Below, piece after piece: positions 44,558-53,015 of a stretch of DNA of 64,000 nucleotides. Each line of letters starts with the position of its first letter. Position 1 is the first letter of the stretch. The position numbers and the translations under genes were made by a program. The notes beneath the pieces were generated by a model that had not been told where the DNA came from, ran no database searches, and saw nothing but the letters and a program-made list of their open reading frames with translations. Source of the stretch: Cupriavidus taiwanensis (GTDB taxonomy: Bacteria > Pseudomonadota > Gammaproteobacteria > Burkholderiales > Burkholderiaceae); contig NZ_LT976854.1 of NCBI RefSeq assembly GCF_900249755.1, positions 1,650,927 to 1,714,926 of the forward strand, read 5' to 3'.

Positions 44558-45559
44558 TCATGACAGCGGCAGCGGGTGATGACAGGCAACGGCGTGCCCG
44601 GGCGCGTCCGCGCACGCCTGCAGCGCGGGAGCTTCCTGCGCGCAGCGCGCGCTGGCGCTGGCGCAGCGCGTGCGGAAGCGGCAGCCGGATGGCACGTCCA
44701 GCGGCGACGGCGTCTCGCCGTGCGCCAGCACCGGCCGCAGCAGGCGCCGCGCAGGGTCCGGCGACGGCACCGAGGCCAGCAGCGTGGCAGTGTACGGATG
44801 GCGCGGCGCGCGGTAAAGCGAGCCCGCCGGCGCCAGTTCGCACACCTTGCCAAGATACATCACCATGACCCGGTCGCTGATGCTGCGCACCACGCCCAGG
44901 TCGTGCGAGATAAACAGCAGGGTCAGGCCATGGGCCGCCTTGGCGTCTTCGAGCAGGTTGAGCACCTGCGCCTGCACCGAGACATCGAGCGCCGAGACCG
45001 GTTCATCGCACACCAGCAGCTGCGGGCGCAGCACCAGCGCGCGGGCGATGCTGACGCGCTGGCACTGGCCGCCGGACAGCTCCCACGGCCGGCGGGCGCC
45101 GACCACGCCGGCATCGAGCCCCACGTCCGCCAGCGCCTGCGCGGCGCGGGCGCGGCGCTCGGCGGCGCTGCCCTCGCCCGCCACCACCAGCGGCATCTGC
45201 ACGATGTCGAGGATGCGCTGGCCCGGGTTGAGCGATGACAGCGGGTCCTGGAACACCATCTGCATGCGCCGGCGCAGGCTGCGCAAGGCGGCGCCGCGGG
45301 CCTGGGCCAGCGGCACGCCGTCGAAATCGACCGAGCCGGACTGCGGCGCCGGCAATGCCATCAGCGCGCGCGCCAGGGTCGATTTGCCCGAGCCGGACTC
45401 GCCCACCACGCCGAGCGTTTCGCCGCGGCGCAGGTCGAAGGAGACGTCCGAGAGCGCCTGCACGCGCCGGCCGCCCTTGGCATGGTAGGTCTGCACCAGG
45501 TTGCGGGCGCGCACCAGCGTGACGGTGTCTTGCACCGGGGTAGGAAGTCGGGCGGTCAC
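44558..45559 (-). CDS. Dipeptide/oligopeptide ABC transporter ATP-binding protein (DppF/OppF type)
   Basis: A 333-residue ATPase: Walker A GESGSGKSTLA, signature LSGGQCQRVSIA, Walker B LLVCDEPVSALD. The C-terminal oligopeptide-type extension has GCRFRTRC with Cys spacing seen in Opp/Dpp ATPases that can bind an Fe-S cluster. The start is GTG 45559, one base after the stop of the upstream ATPase gene. It pairs with the next gene as the two-ATPase motor of the importer. Confidence 0.92.
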   Translation of the reverse strand: MTARLPTPVQDTVTLVRARNLVQTYHAKGGRRVQALSDVSFDLRRGETLGVVGESGSGKSTLARALMALPAPQSGSVDFDGVPLAQARGAALRSLRRRMQMVFQDPLSSLNPGQRILDIVQMPLVVAGEGSAAERRARAAQALADVGLDAGVVGARRPWELSGGQCQRVSIARALVLRPQLLVCDEPVSALDVSVQAQVLNLLEDAKAAHGLTLLFISHDLGVVRSISDRVMVMYLGKVCELAPAGSLYRAPRHPYTATLLASVPSPDPARRLLRPVLAHGETPSPLDVPSGCRFRTRCASASARCAQEAPALQACADAPGHAVACHHPLPLS

Positions 45560-45560
45560 G

Positions 45561-46565
45561 TCAGGTCTCCTGCACAGGGTGCCAACAGGCGTAGAAATGG
45601 CCGCCGCCGGCGGGCCGGGTATCCGGGGCGGCGCTGTCGCATTGCCCGCCCCGTGCCGCGCAGCGCGGGGCGAAGCGGCAGCCGGCGGGCGGCGCGGTCA
45701 GGTCGGGGGGCTGGCCCGGGATGGCGGGCAGGCGGGCATGCGGTTCGGCATCCGCGCGCGGCACCGACTGCAGCAGCGCGTGCGTATAGCGCATGCGCGG
45801 GCGCTGCAGCACGTCGGCGACGCTGCCTTGCTCCACCATGCGGCCGGCGTACATCACGGCGACGTCGTCGCACATTTCGGCGACCACGCCAAAGTTGTGG
45901 GTGATCAGCAGCATCGCCATGGCGTGGCGCTGCTGCAGGCGGCGCAGCAGGTCCAGGATCTGCGCCTGCACGGTGACGTCGAGCGCGGTGGTGGGCTCGT
46001 CGGCGATCAGCAGGCGCGGCGCGCAGGCCAGCGCGATGGCGATCACCACGCGCTGGCGCATGCCGCCCGACAGCCGGTGGGCGTACTCGCGGGCACGCTG
46101 GCGCGGATCGGCGATGCCGACGTCGTCCAGCAGCTCCACCGCCCGCTCGCGCGCGGCGCGCGCCGGCAGGTCGGTATGCTGGCGCAGCACCTGCTCGAGC
46201 TGTCGGCCGATGGTCAGCACCGGGTTCAGCGAGGTCAGCGGGTCCTGGAAGATCATGGCGATCTCCTTGCCGCGCACGGCGCGCATGTCGCGCTCGCCAA
46301 GCTGGCGCAGGTCGCGCCCGTTGAAATCGATGCGCCCGCCCGGGGTGCGGGCAACGCCCGCCGGCAGCAGGCCGATCAGGCTGCGCGCCAGCACCGACTT
46401 GCCCGAGCCCGATTCGCCCACCACGCCGAGCGTCTTGCCGGCTTCGAGCGTGAACGACACGCCGTCGACGGCGCGCAGCACGCCTTGCGGCAGCACGAAT
46501 TCGGTCTGCAGGTCGGCGACTTCCAGCAGCGGCCTGCTTGCGGATGCGGAATTGGTTGTGATCAT
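45561..46565 (-). CDS. Dipeptide/oligopeptide ABC transporter ATP-binding protein (DppD/OppD type)
   Basis: A 334-residue ATPase: Walker A GESGSGKSVLA, signature LSGGMRQRVVIA, Walker B LLIADEPTTALD and C-terminal GCRFAPRC. It overlaps the upstream DppC-type permease gene by four bases (ATGA) and is followed after one base by the DppF-type gene. Confidence 0.92.
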   Translation of the reverse strand: MITTNSASASRPLLEVADLQTEFVLPQGVLRAVDGVSFTLEAGKTLGVVGESGSGKSVLARSLIGLLPAGVARTPGGRIDFNGRDLRQLGERDMRAVRGKEIAMIFQDPLTSLNPVLTIGRQLEQVLRQHTDLPARAARERAVELLDDVGIADPRQRAREYAHRLSGGMRQRVVIAIALACAPRLLIADEPTTALDVTVQAQILDLLRRLQQRHAMAMLLITHNFGVVAEMCDDVAVMYAGRMVEQGSVADVLQRPRMRYTHALLQSVPRADAEPHARLPAIPGQPPDLTAPPAGCRFAPRCAARGGQCDSAAPDTRPAGGGHFYACWHPVQET

Positions 46566-47377
46566 GCGGCCCTCGCCCTGCCGTCGAGACGGCGCTGCAG
46601 TTCTTCGCCCACCTGGTTGAGCGCGAATATGGTCAGGAACAGCATGCCGGCGGGAAAGAACACCGCATGCGGCCCCTCCACCACGCGCGACTGCTCGCTC
46701 GCCATCATCGAGCCCAGCGACGGCGCCGGCGGCGGCACCCCGAGCCCGAGAAAGCTCAGCGCGGCCTCGGCAAGGGCGCCGATGGCAAGCAGCAGCAGGC
46801 TGTAGGCCAGCAGCGCCGGCACCAGGTTGGGCAGCAGTTCGCGCACGATCAGCCGGGCATGGCCCATGCCGGCCGCCCGCGCGGCGGTGACGAACTGCTG
46901 CTCACCCAGCCGCAGCGTGTTGGCGCGGGCGATACGGATCACCGCCGGCACGAACACGATGCCGAGCGCCACCACCACCTTTACCAGCGGCGGCCCGGGA
47001 TAGGCCACCATGGCGATCACCAGCACCAGCGGCGGAAACGCCAGCATCACGTTCGACAGCATCAGGATGGCGCGCTCGACCCAGCCGCGGAAGTATCCCG
47101 CGCACACGCCCAGCGTGCCGCCGATCAGCAGCGCCAGCGCCACCGAGCCCAGGCTGACCACGGCGGTGATGCGAAAGCCGTACAGCGTGCGGGCCAGCAC
47201 GTCGCGGCCGAGCGAATCGGCGCCGAACCAGCGGCTGGCGCCGGGCGGCGCCAGCATGTCGGCCAGGTGCAGGCGCATGGGGTCGCGCAGCGGCAGCCAG
47301 TCGGCCAGCAGCGTGGCGCCGGCCACCAGCACCAGCCAGGCCACCGAGAACAGGTAGAGCTTCGAGGATCGGCGCAT
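46562..47377 (-). CDS. Dipeptide-type ABC transporter permease (DppC/OppC type)
   Basis: A 271-residue inner-membrane permease with six predicted helices. It has the DppC marker HLADMLAPPGASRWFGADSLGRDVLAR and the EAA loop EQQFVTAARAAGMGHARLIVRELLPN. The start at 47377 lies two bases after the DppB-type stop. The upstream open frame is a shadow of the neighbouring permease. Confidence 0.93.
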   Translation of the reverse strand: MRRSSKLYLFSVAWLVLVAGATLLADWLPLRDPMRLHLADMLAPPGASRWFGADSLGRDVLARTLYGFRITAVVSLGSVALALLIGGTLGVCAGYFRGWVERAILMLSNVMLAFPPLVLVIAMVAYPGPPLVKVVVALGIVFVPAVIRIARANTLRLGEQQFVTAARAAGMGHARLIVRELLPNLVPALLAYSLLLLAIGALAEAALSFLGLGVPPPAPSLGSMMASEQSRVVEGPHAVFFPAGMLFLTIFALNQVGEELQRRLDGRARAA

Positions 47378-47379
47378 GG

Positions 47380-48336
47380 TCAGCCTTCGGCATCGCGGAG
47401 CAGACGGGGGTCGACCAGCGCGTAGGCCAGGTCCGTCAGCAGGTTGACGAGAATGAACAGGATGGCGACGAAGAGCACGATGCCCTGCGTCATCAGGTAC
47501 TCCTGCTGGTAGATCGACTCGACCAGCAACTGCCCCACGCCGGGCAGCGCGAACAGCGTCTCGATGACGATGGCGCCGCCCATCAGCCGGCCCATGTTGA
47601 CGCCGACCACGGTGATCAGGTTGAGCGAAGACGGCCGCAGCGCGTTCTCGAACAGGATGCGCCACGTCGGCAGGCCCATGCCGCGCGCCAGCGCGATGTA
47701 GTTCTGCTGCAGCGTGCCGACCATCTCGCTGCGCAGCAGGCGCAGGTAGACCGGCACTTCGATCAGCGCCAGCGACAGCACCGGCATCACCATGCTCTCC
47801 AGGTTGCCGGAGAGACTTTCCGACAGGCTGACGTAGCCGGTGGCCGGCAGCCACTGCAGCCTGAGCGCCAGCACGTAGACCAGCCCCAGCGCCAGCACGA
47901 AGGCGGGCGTGGACAGCAGCGCCAGGCAGCCGGCCAGCACGCCGTGGTCCAGCTTGCTGCCGCGCCGGTAGGCGCTGAGGATGCCGAGCGGCACCGCCAG
48001 CCCGAGCGCGACGACCTGCGTCAGCAGCACCAGTTCGACCGTCACCGGCAGGCGCGACAGGATCACGTCCAGCGTGGCCTCGCCGGAATGGATGGCGTGA
48101 CCGAGGTCGCCCTGCAGCACGTTCCACAGCCAGCTCAGGTAGCGCAGCGGCAGCGGCTGGTCCAGCCCGAGATCGTGGCGCAGCGCGGCAACGCGCTCGG
48201 GCGTGGCGGCGTCGCCCAGGATGATCAGGGCGATATCGCCGGGCAGCAGCGCCACCAGCAGGAAGCTCACCATGGAGACCGCAACCAGGGTGGCGGCCAC
48301 GGTCAGCAAGCCGGTCAGCAAGCGTTTGAGTTTCAT
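47380..48336 (-). CDS. Dipeptide-type ABC transporter permease (DppB/OppB type)
   Basis: A 318-residue permease, with N-terminal helix LLTVAATLVAVSMVSFLLV, a large second domain and the EAA loop with YIALARGMGLPTWRILFENALRPS. The start at 48336 overlaps the binding-protein stop (ATGA). It forms the translocation pore with the DppC-type protein. Confidence 0.93.
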   Translation of the reverse strand: MKLKRLLTGLLTVAATLVAVSMVSFLLVALLPGDIALIILGDAATPERVAALRHDLGLDQPLPLRYLSWLWNVLQGDLGHAIHSGEATLDVILSRLPVTVELVLLTQVVALGLAVPLGILSAYRRGSKLDHGVLAGCLALLSTPAFVLALGLVYVLALRLQWLPATGYVSLSESLSGNLESMVMPVLSLALIEVPVYLRLLRSEMVGTLQQNYIALARGMGLPTWRILFENALRPSSLNLITVVGVNMGRLMGGAIVIETLFALPGVGQLLVESIYQQEYLMTQGIVLFVAILFILVNLLTDLAYALVDPRLLRDAEG

Positions 48337-49910
48337 CGCGCATGGCCTCCTGTTTCGCGCCAGATGCCGCCGAAGCGGACCAGGCCATCCGGCACCACGG
48401 TAATGCCGCGCACGGTCTTGCGCGCGGCGATGGTGTCGCCCACGTTGTAGAGAAAGGCGTAGGGCATGACCTCGGTCACCAGCACGCGGGCGAAGTCGCT
48501 GTAGATCGCGGCGCGGCGCGCGGGGTCGCTGGTGCGCATGCCGTCCTCCAGCAGGCGGTCGGCGCGGGCGTTGCGGTAGCCGCCGTAGTTGCTGCTCGGC
48601 TTGACCGGCGCGAAGCGCGAGTGGAAGAAGATAAACGCGTTGGAATGCGGGTCGGCCCGGCCGGTGAAGCGGTAAATGCTGGCCTCGAACTGGTGCGAGC
48701 TCATGTTCTGCACCAGCCGGTTCTGGTCGAACGGCACCAGCTCGACCTTGATGCCGGCCTCTTCCCACATCTGCTGCAGCGCCTGCGCCAGGTTGCGGGT
48801 GTCGGGGCTGTTGTTGTATTGCAGCGTGAACGACACGGGCTTGCCGTAGTCGGCCAGCAGTGCCCTGGCGCGGGCCAGGTCGTAGGCCGGATAGACATCG
48901 GTGGGCTGGGTGATGCCGGCCACGCCTTTGCCGAACGGGCTGTAGGCCAGGGTCGGCACGCCGAAGCCCAGCGTGCGCGCCAGCAGCGGGCGGTCGATGG
49001 CGTGGGCCACGGCCTTGCGCACGCGCAGGTCATCCAGCGGCGGCTGGTTGAAATTGAAGTAGACGCCCTCGGTGCCGAAGCCGTCCGGGTAGTACAGCGC
49101 CACGCGCTTGTCGGTGCGGATGGTGTAGACGAAGCGCGCGGTGGGCTGCAGGATCATGTCGGTCTGGCCTGACAGGAACGCCGATTCCCGGGTCTCGGGG
49201 TTCTGCATGCCGCGGAACACCACGCGGTCGAGGTAAGGCTCGCCGGGGCGCCAGTAGTCCGGATTGCGGGCCACCACGAAGCGGCTGTTGCGCACCCATT
49301 CGACGAAGCGGAACGGGCCGGTGCCGACCGGGCGCGTGCCGATGCCGGCCGGGTCGGCCTTGAAGGCCGTGGGCGAGACCATGATGCCCGCGGCATCGGC
49401 AAGCACCGTCGGCAGCGCGGCATTGGGCTCGTTCAGCACGAATTCCACGGTGGACGCATCGAGCGCGCGCACCTCGCGGATTTCGCGCATGCTGCTCAGG
49501 CAGCGGCAGCGGTTGGCCGGGTTGCGCGTGCGCTGCAGGTTGGCCACCACCGCCTCGGCGTCGAACGGGGTGCCGTCGTGGAAACGGATGCCCTGGCGCA
49601 GGCGGATGCGGTAGCGCAGCCCGTCTTCGGACACGGTGTAGCTTTGCGCCAGCCACGGCACCGCCCGGCCACGGGTGTCGATGTCGAACAGCGATTCATA
49701 GACCGGCGTCGACAATTGCCGCTCGGTGAAGGTGCCGGTACGGATCGGGTCGACCACGGCCGGGTCCTGCGCCAGCCCGACCGTCAGCGTGCCGCCGCGG
49801 CGCGGGGCGGGGTCTTCGGCGGCCGAAGCTGCCGCCGCGCCGGCAAGCGCCGCCATCAGCGCGATACCGGCGCGCGCCAGCGGATGGCGCGTGCGTCTTG
49901 TCCAACCCAT
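48333..49910 (-). CDS. Dipeptide-type ABC transporter substrate-binding protein (family 5)
   Basis: A 525-residue periplasmic binding protein. The signal peptide (about 1-31, AAASAA) is followed by GGTLTVGLAQDPAVVDPIRT, YESLFDIDTRGRAVPWLAQSY, IRLRQGIRFHDGTPFDAEAVV and a C-terminal DRLLEDGMRTSDPARRAAIY. Family 5 proteins bind peptides, but also nickel, glutathione, opines and other hydrophobic acids. Placement between a thiolase-fold gene and acyl-CoA genes suggests a carboxylic acid or conjugate as ligand here. ATG 49910 (MGWTRRTR) begins the signal. Confidence 0.91.
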   Translation of the reverse strand: MGWTRRTRHPLARAGIALMAALAGAAAASAAEDPAPRRGGTLTVGLAQDPAVVDPIRTGTFTERQLSTPVYESLFDIDTRGRAVPWLAQSYTVSEDGLRYRIRLRQGIRFHDGTPFDAEAVVANLQRTRNPANRCRCLSSMREIREVRALDASTVEFVLNEPNAALPTVLADAAGIMVSPTAFKADPAGIGTRPVGTGPFRFVEWVRNSRFVVARNPDYWRPGEPYLDRVVFRGMQNPETRESAFLSGQTDMILQPTARFVYTIRTDKRVALYYPDGFGTEGVYFNFNQPPLDDLRVRKAVAHAIDRPLLARTLGFGVPTLAYSPFGKGVAGITQPTDVYPAYDLARARALLADYGKPVSFTLQYNNSPDTRNLAQALQQMWEEAGIKVELVPFDQNRLVQNMSSHQFEASIYRFTGRADPHSNAFIFFHSRFAPVKPSSNYGGYRNARADRLLEDGMRTSDPARRAAIYSDFARVLVTEVMPYAFLYNVGDTIAARKTVRGITVVPDGLVRFGGIWRETGGHAR

Positions 49911-50032
49911 GTTGTCTCCTTTGGTGATGCCCGGCCGGTCTGGCGCCTGCCGGTGCTCCTGCTGCCGCGTCTGTGCGCGGATTCCTTCCCCGATGCCAGG
50001 CCGGCGCGCCGCTGGCCGCGCGCCGTCGCGGC

Positions 50033-51181
50033 TCAATCGCGCTGCAGCGTATGCACGTAGCACACCGCGCCCACGCCCACCATGTGCGCCAGGCCCACGC
50101 GCGCGCCGGCGTGCTGGCGCTCACCGGCGTCGCCGCGCAACTGCAGCGCGATTTCGCCGATCTGGCCGATACCGGTCGGGCCGATCGGGTGGCCCATGGC
50201 GATCAGCCCGCCCGACGGATTCACGGCGCAGCGCCCGCCGATGTCCCACGCGCCCTCCTTGAGCAGCGGCACGGCGCGACCGGCGCCGCACAGGCCCATG
50301 GCCTCGACATACTCGACTTCTTCCACGGTGAACGCGTCGTGCAGTTCGAGCACGTCGATCTGCTCCGGACGCAGGCCGGCCTGCTGCAGCGCAAGGCGCG
50401 TGGTTTCCTCGGTCAGGTTGGCGTCGAAGCGGGTGGCGTCTTCATACAGCCGCTGGCTGCGCGCAGCGGAGGCCGTCACGCGCACCGGCTTGCCGCCGCC
50501 CACGCCGAGGCGGCGGATGGCGTCTTCGGACGCGACGATCACCGCCGCCGCGCCCTCGCCCACCGGGCAGCACTGCAGCGTGGTCAGGCTGCCGGACACC
50601 GGGCGGCCACCGAGCACCTCGTCCAGCGTGCGGGCCTGCTGCCGGTGGGCGTGAGGGTTGCGCGCGCCGTTGCCGTGGTTCTTCACGGCCACGCGGGCAA
50701 AGTCTTCCTGGTCCACGCCGTGGCGCTGGGCGTACTGGTCGGCCAGCAGGGCGAAGTGCGTGAACGGGACGATGGCGTCCTCGGCCAGTTGCGCAATGCC
50801 CATCGCGGCCTCGGCCCGCGTTACCGGCGCGGGCTTGTCGACCCCCACCGCGAGCGCCACGTCGCACATGCCGCTGGCCACCTCCATGCACGCCTGGCGA
50901 AACGCCGCCGAGCCCGACGCCGAGGCGTTTTCCACGTGCATCACCGGAATCCCGGTGGCGCCGAGGTGGCGCAGCATCGGCCGGCCAGGCGCCATCGGCA
51001 GCAGCGCCTTGGCGAAGTAGGCGGATTCCACCGCCGGCCATTCGATGCCGGCGTCAGCCAGTGCGCCGCGCACGGCGGCCAGGCCAAGCGTGGCGTAAGT
51101 GTCTTCGCTGAGCGGCTGGTAACGGTGCCAGCCGGCGCCGATCACGTAGACCGGGCGCATGTCCTTGAGGGTGCGTTGCAT
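50033..51181 (-). CDS. Thiolase-fold lipid-transfer-type protein (Ltp/SCP2-like) with Ser replacing the nucleophilic Cys
   Basis: A 382-residue thiolase-superfamily protein. The nucleophile region reads VENASASGSAAFRQA (S87 where thiolases have Cys), with later blocks ELHDAFTVEEVEYVEAMG, NPSGGLIAMGHPIGPTG (GHP retained) and VGAVCYVHTLQ. Loss of the cysteine plus a neighbouring DUF35 gene is the pattern of Ltp-type aldolases such as those cleaving steroid side chains. A retro-aldol rather than thiolytic function is therefore inferred. The start at 51181 (MQRTLKDMRP) excludes an upstream shadow of the DUF35 gene. Confidence 0.87.
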   Translation of the reverse strand: MQRTLKDMRPVYVIGAGWHRYQPLSEDTYATLGLAAVRGALADAGIEWPAVESAYFAKALLPMAPGRPMLRHLGATGIPVMHVENASASGSAAFRQACMEVASGMCDVALAVGVDKPAPVTRAEAAMGIAQLAEDAIVPFTHFALLADQYAQRHGVDQEDFARVAVKNHGNGARNPHAHRQQARTLDEVLGGRPVSGSLTTLQCCPVGEGAAAVIVASEDAIRRLGVGGGKPVRVTASAARSQRLYEDATRFDANLTEETTRLALQQAGLRPEQIDVLELHDAFTVEEVEYVEAMGLCGAGRAVPLLKEGAWDIGGRCAVNPSGGLIAMGHPIGPTGIGQIGEIALQLRGDAGERQHAGARVGLAHMVGVGAVCYVHTLQRD

Positions 51182-51233
51182 GGGCCTTTGGGTATTCGGG
51201 AATTGGGAACTCGGGAATTCGGATCGGCGGAAC

Positions 51234-51632
51234 TCAGGGCGTCGGCGTGAAGCGCAGGTCGAGTGCGGGACCGTCGGGGCCATTGACCTCGGCCAGCGTG
51301 GCGTAGAGCGGCTGGCCTGCGCGTAGCGGCGCCTCGGGATTGCCATCGAGCAAGGTGCGCAGCACCGGACCGTCGTCGAGCTTGACGGTAACGACCGTGA
51401 ACGGCGGCTCGCGGTCCTTGCGCGCATGCAGCATGACCCGCGCCGAGGCGACCAGCCGGCCTCGCCCCGCCAGCGGCACCGGGGTCAGCGCCTCGCCGGT
51501 CGCGCCACAGGCTTCGCAGCCGTAGGCCTGCATGGGAAAGAACACATGGCCGCAGCAGCAACGGCCACCGCGCAGCACCGGCCGGCCGTCGGCGGGCAGG
51601 GCATAGAGCTGGGGTTTCAGGAAGTCGGGCAT
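51234..51632 (-). CDS. DUF35 OB-fold zinc-ribbon acyl-CoA-associated protein
   Basis: A 132-residue two-domain protein. The N-terminal rubredoxin-like ribbon contains CCCGHVFFP with C25-C27 and YGCEACG (C39, C42). The OB fold follows (LVASARVMLHARKD, PFTVVTVKLDDGPVLRTLL). DUF35 proteins bind acyl-CoA and form heteromeric complexes with thiolase-fold proteins. It is the first gene of the leftward operon, 52 bp before the thiolase-fold gene. Confidence 0.92.
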   Translation of the reverse strand: MPDFLKPQLYALPADGRPVLRGGRCCCGHVFFPMQAYGCEACGATGEALTPVPLAGRGRLVASARVMLHARKDREPPFTVVTVKLDDGPVLRTLLDGNPEAPLRAGQPLYATLAEVNGPDGPALDLRFTPTP

Positions 51633-51675
51633 GGGACGGTATCCGGAACGTTGGGTGCGTTCCGTTTAGTCTCTT

Positions 51676-51687
51676 AACTTATTAGAT
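51676..51687. promoter_or_regulatory. Left copy of a candidate operator in the bidirectional region
   Basis: AACTTATTAGAT, which read on the other strand is ATCTAATAAGTT, matches 51806-51817 at 11 of 12 positions but in the opposite orientation. It lies 44 bp upstream of the DUF35 start. Confidence 0.5.
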
Positions 51688-51805
51688 TCACTGCAAGTAT
51701 CCAATCGAGGAAACACATCGATTCGCGGGTATTTCCCTACTTCGGCCGATTTTCGTCGTGGCCGCTAGGGTTTATCCCGAGGTTTACATAATTTCCTAGT
51801 CCACT

Positions 51806-51817
51806 ATCTAATAAATT
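51806..51817. promoter_or_regulatory. Right copy of a candidate operator in the bidirectional region
   Basis: ATCTAATAAATT, which extends into the palindrome CTAAT-AA-ATTAG, lies 46 bp upstream of the acyl-CoA dehydrogenase start. Together with the left copy it brackets the divergent promoters, as TetR operators often do. The rest of 51633-51863 holds no gene. Confidence 0.5.
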
Positions 51818-51863
51818 AGCGCGCTGGGATATCAGCACGCCGTCCAACAAGGAGCGAACCACG

Positions 51864-52991
51864 ATGTATGCATTCAGCGAGGAGACGCGCGCCATCCGGG
51901 AGCTGGTCCGGCGGCTGGTCGACGATTTCCAGATGCCACTAGAGGCGCGTGTTCTCCGGGGAGACAAACTCAGCCGCGCCGATTACGCGCCGGGACGCCG
52001 CGCGGCCAAGGAGGCTGGCCTGTGGCGGCTGGGGGTGCCGCAAGACCTGGGTGGCGCCGGGTTACCGCTGGTCACGCTGCTGGCCATCACCGAAGAGAAT
52101 TTCCGCTGCCTGACGCCGCTGCGCTTCGGCGGCCGGGCCCTGGCCAACCTGTACGGCCTGCAGGGCGAACAGCGCGAACGCTACCTGGAGCCCTTCCTCA
52201 ACGACACCAAGGCCCTGGCCTTTGCCCAGACCGAGCCGGGCGGCGGCGCCGACCCGGCCGGCGCCATCCAGACCTTTGCCCGCCGCGAGGGTGACGGCTG
52301 GGCACTCAACGGCACCAAGGTGTTCATCAGCAATGTGGCCGACGCCGATCTGGTCTTCGTGGTGGCGCGCACCGACAAGGCAAAGCGCGCCGGCGGCATC
52401 TCCATGTTCGCGGTGGAGGCCGACAACCCCGGCATGATCCGGCGCGAGATCCCGATGCTCGGCGGCTTCGTCACGCATGAGCTGATCTTCGACGACTGCC
52501 GGGTGCCGGCGCATGCGCTGGTCAGCAGCGAGGGCGGCGGCTTCCGCCAGGCGCAGCAGGCGCTGTCGGCGGCGCGCTTCGACGTGGCCGCGCGCGCGCT
52601 CGGCATCGCGCAGCGCTGCCTCGACATGATGATTGCCTATAGCAAGGAGCGGAAAGTCTTCGGCGAACCGCTTGCGACGCTGCAGGCGACGCAGTCGGCC
52701 ATCGTCGACTCCTGGGTGGAAATCCAGCAGAACCGCCTGCTGGTCTACCGCAGCGCCGAGCGCCACGACGCCGGCGAAGACACGCGCATCGAAGCCGGCA
52801 TGGTCAAGATGACCTGCACCGAGATGGTCGACCGCGTGATCGATCGCGCCATCCAGCTCTACGGCGCCGCCGGCTGCGCGCTCGATAACCCGCTGGCGCA
52901 CTGGTACAACCACCAGCGCCTCGCGCGCATCTACGAAGGTCCGACCGAGCTGCACAAGTACCGCGTGCTGGCCCGCCACCTGCTGTCGTGA
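51864..52991 (+). CDS. Acyl-CoA dehydrogenase
   Basis: A 375-residue FAD-dependent dehydrogenase that introduces a double bond at C2-C3 of an acyl-CoA. FAD/substrate loop LAFAQTEPGGGADPAGAI, W/NGTKVFISN block, ARFDVAARALGIAQRC, and the catalytic-base region with IYEGPTELHK (Glu in the usual position). A strong ribosome site (AAGGAGC) precedes ATG 51864. It is the first gene of the rightward operon, divergent from the DUF35 gene. Confidence 0.94.
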   Translation: MYAFSEETRAIRELVRRLVDDFQMPLEARVLRGDKLSRADYAPGRRAAKEAGLWRLGVPQDLGGAGLPLVTLLAITEENFRCLTPLRFGGRALANLYGLQGEQRERYLEPFLNDTKALAFAQTEPGGGADPAGAIQTFARREGDGWALNGTKVFISNVADADLVFVVARTDKAKRAGGISMFAVEADNPGMIRREIPMLGGFVTHELIFDDCRVPAHALVSSEGGGFRQAQQALSAARFDVAARALGIAQRCLDMMIAYSKERKVFGEPLATLQATQSAIVDSWVEIQQNRLLVYRSAERHDAGEDTRIEAGMVKMTCTEMVDRVIDRAIQLYGAAGCALDNPLAHWYNHQRLARIYEGPTELHKYRVLARHLLS

Positions 52992-53015
52992 CCATCCGGG
53001 ATCCAAGGAGACAAC

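Noticed and set aside
51190..51230. Repeated GGGAATT/CGGAATTC-like strings between thiolase-fold and DUF35 genes
   Set aside because: Short, imperfect and within a 52-bp gap; no clear function.
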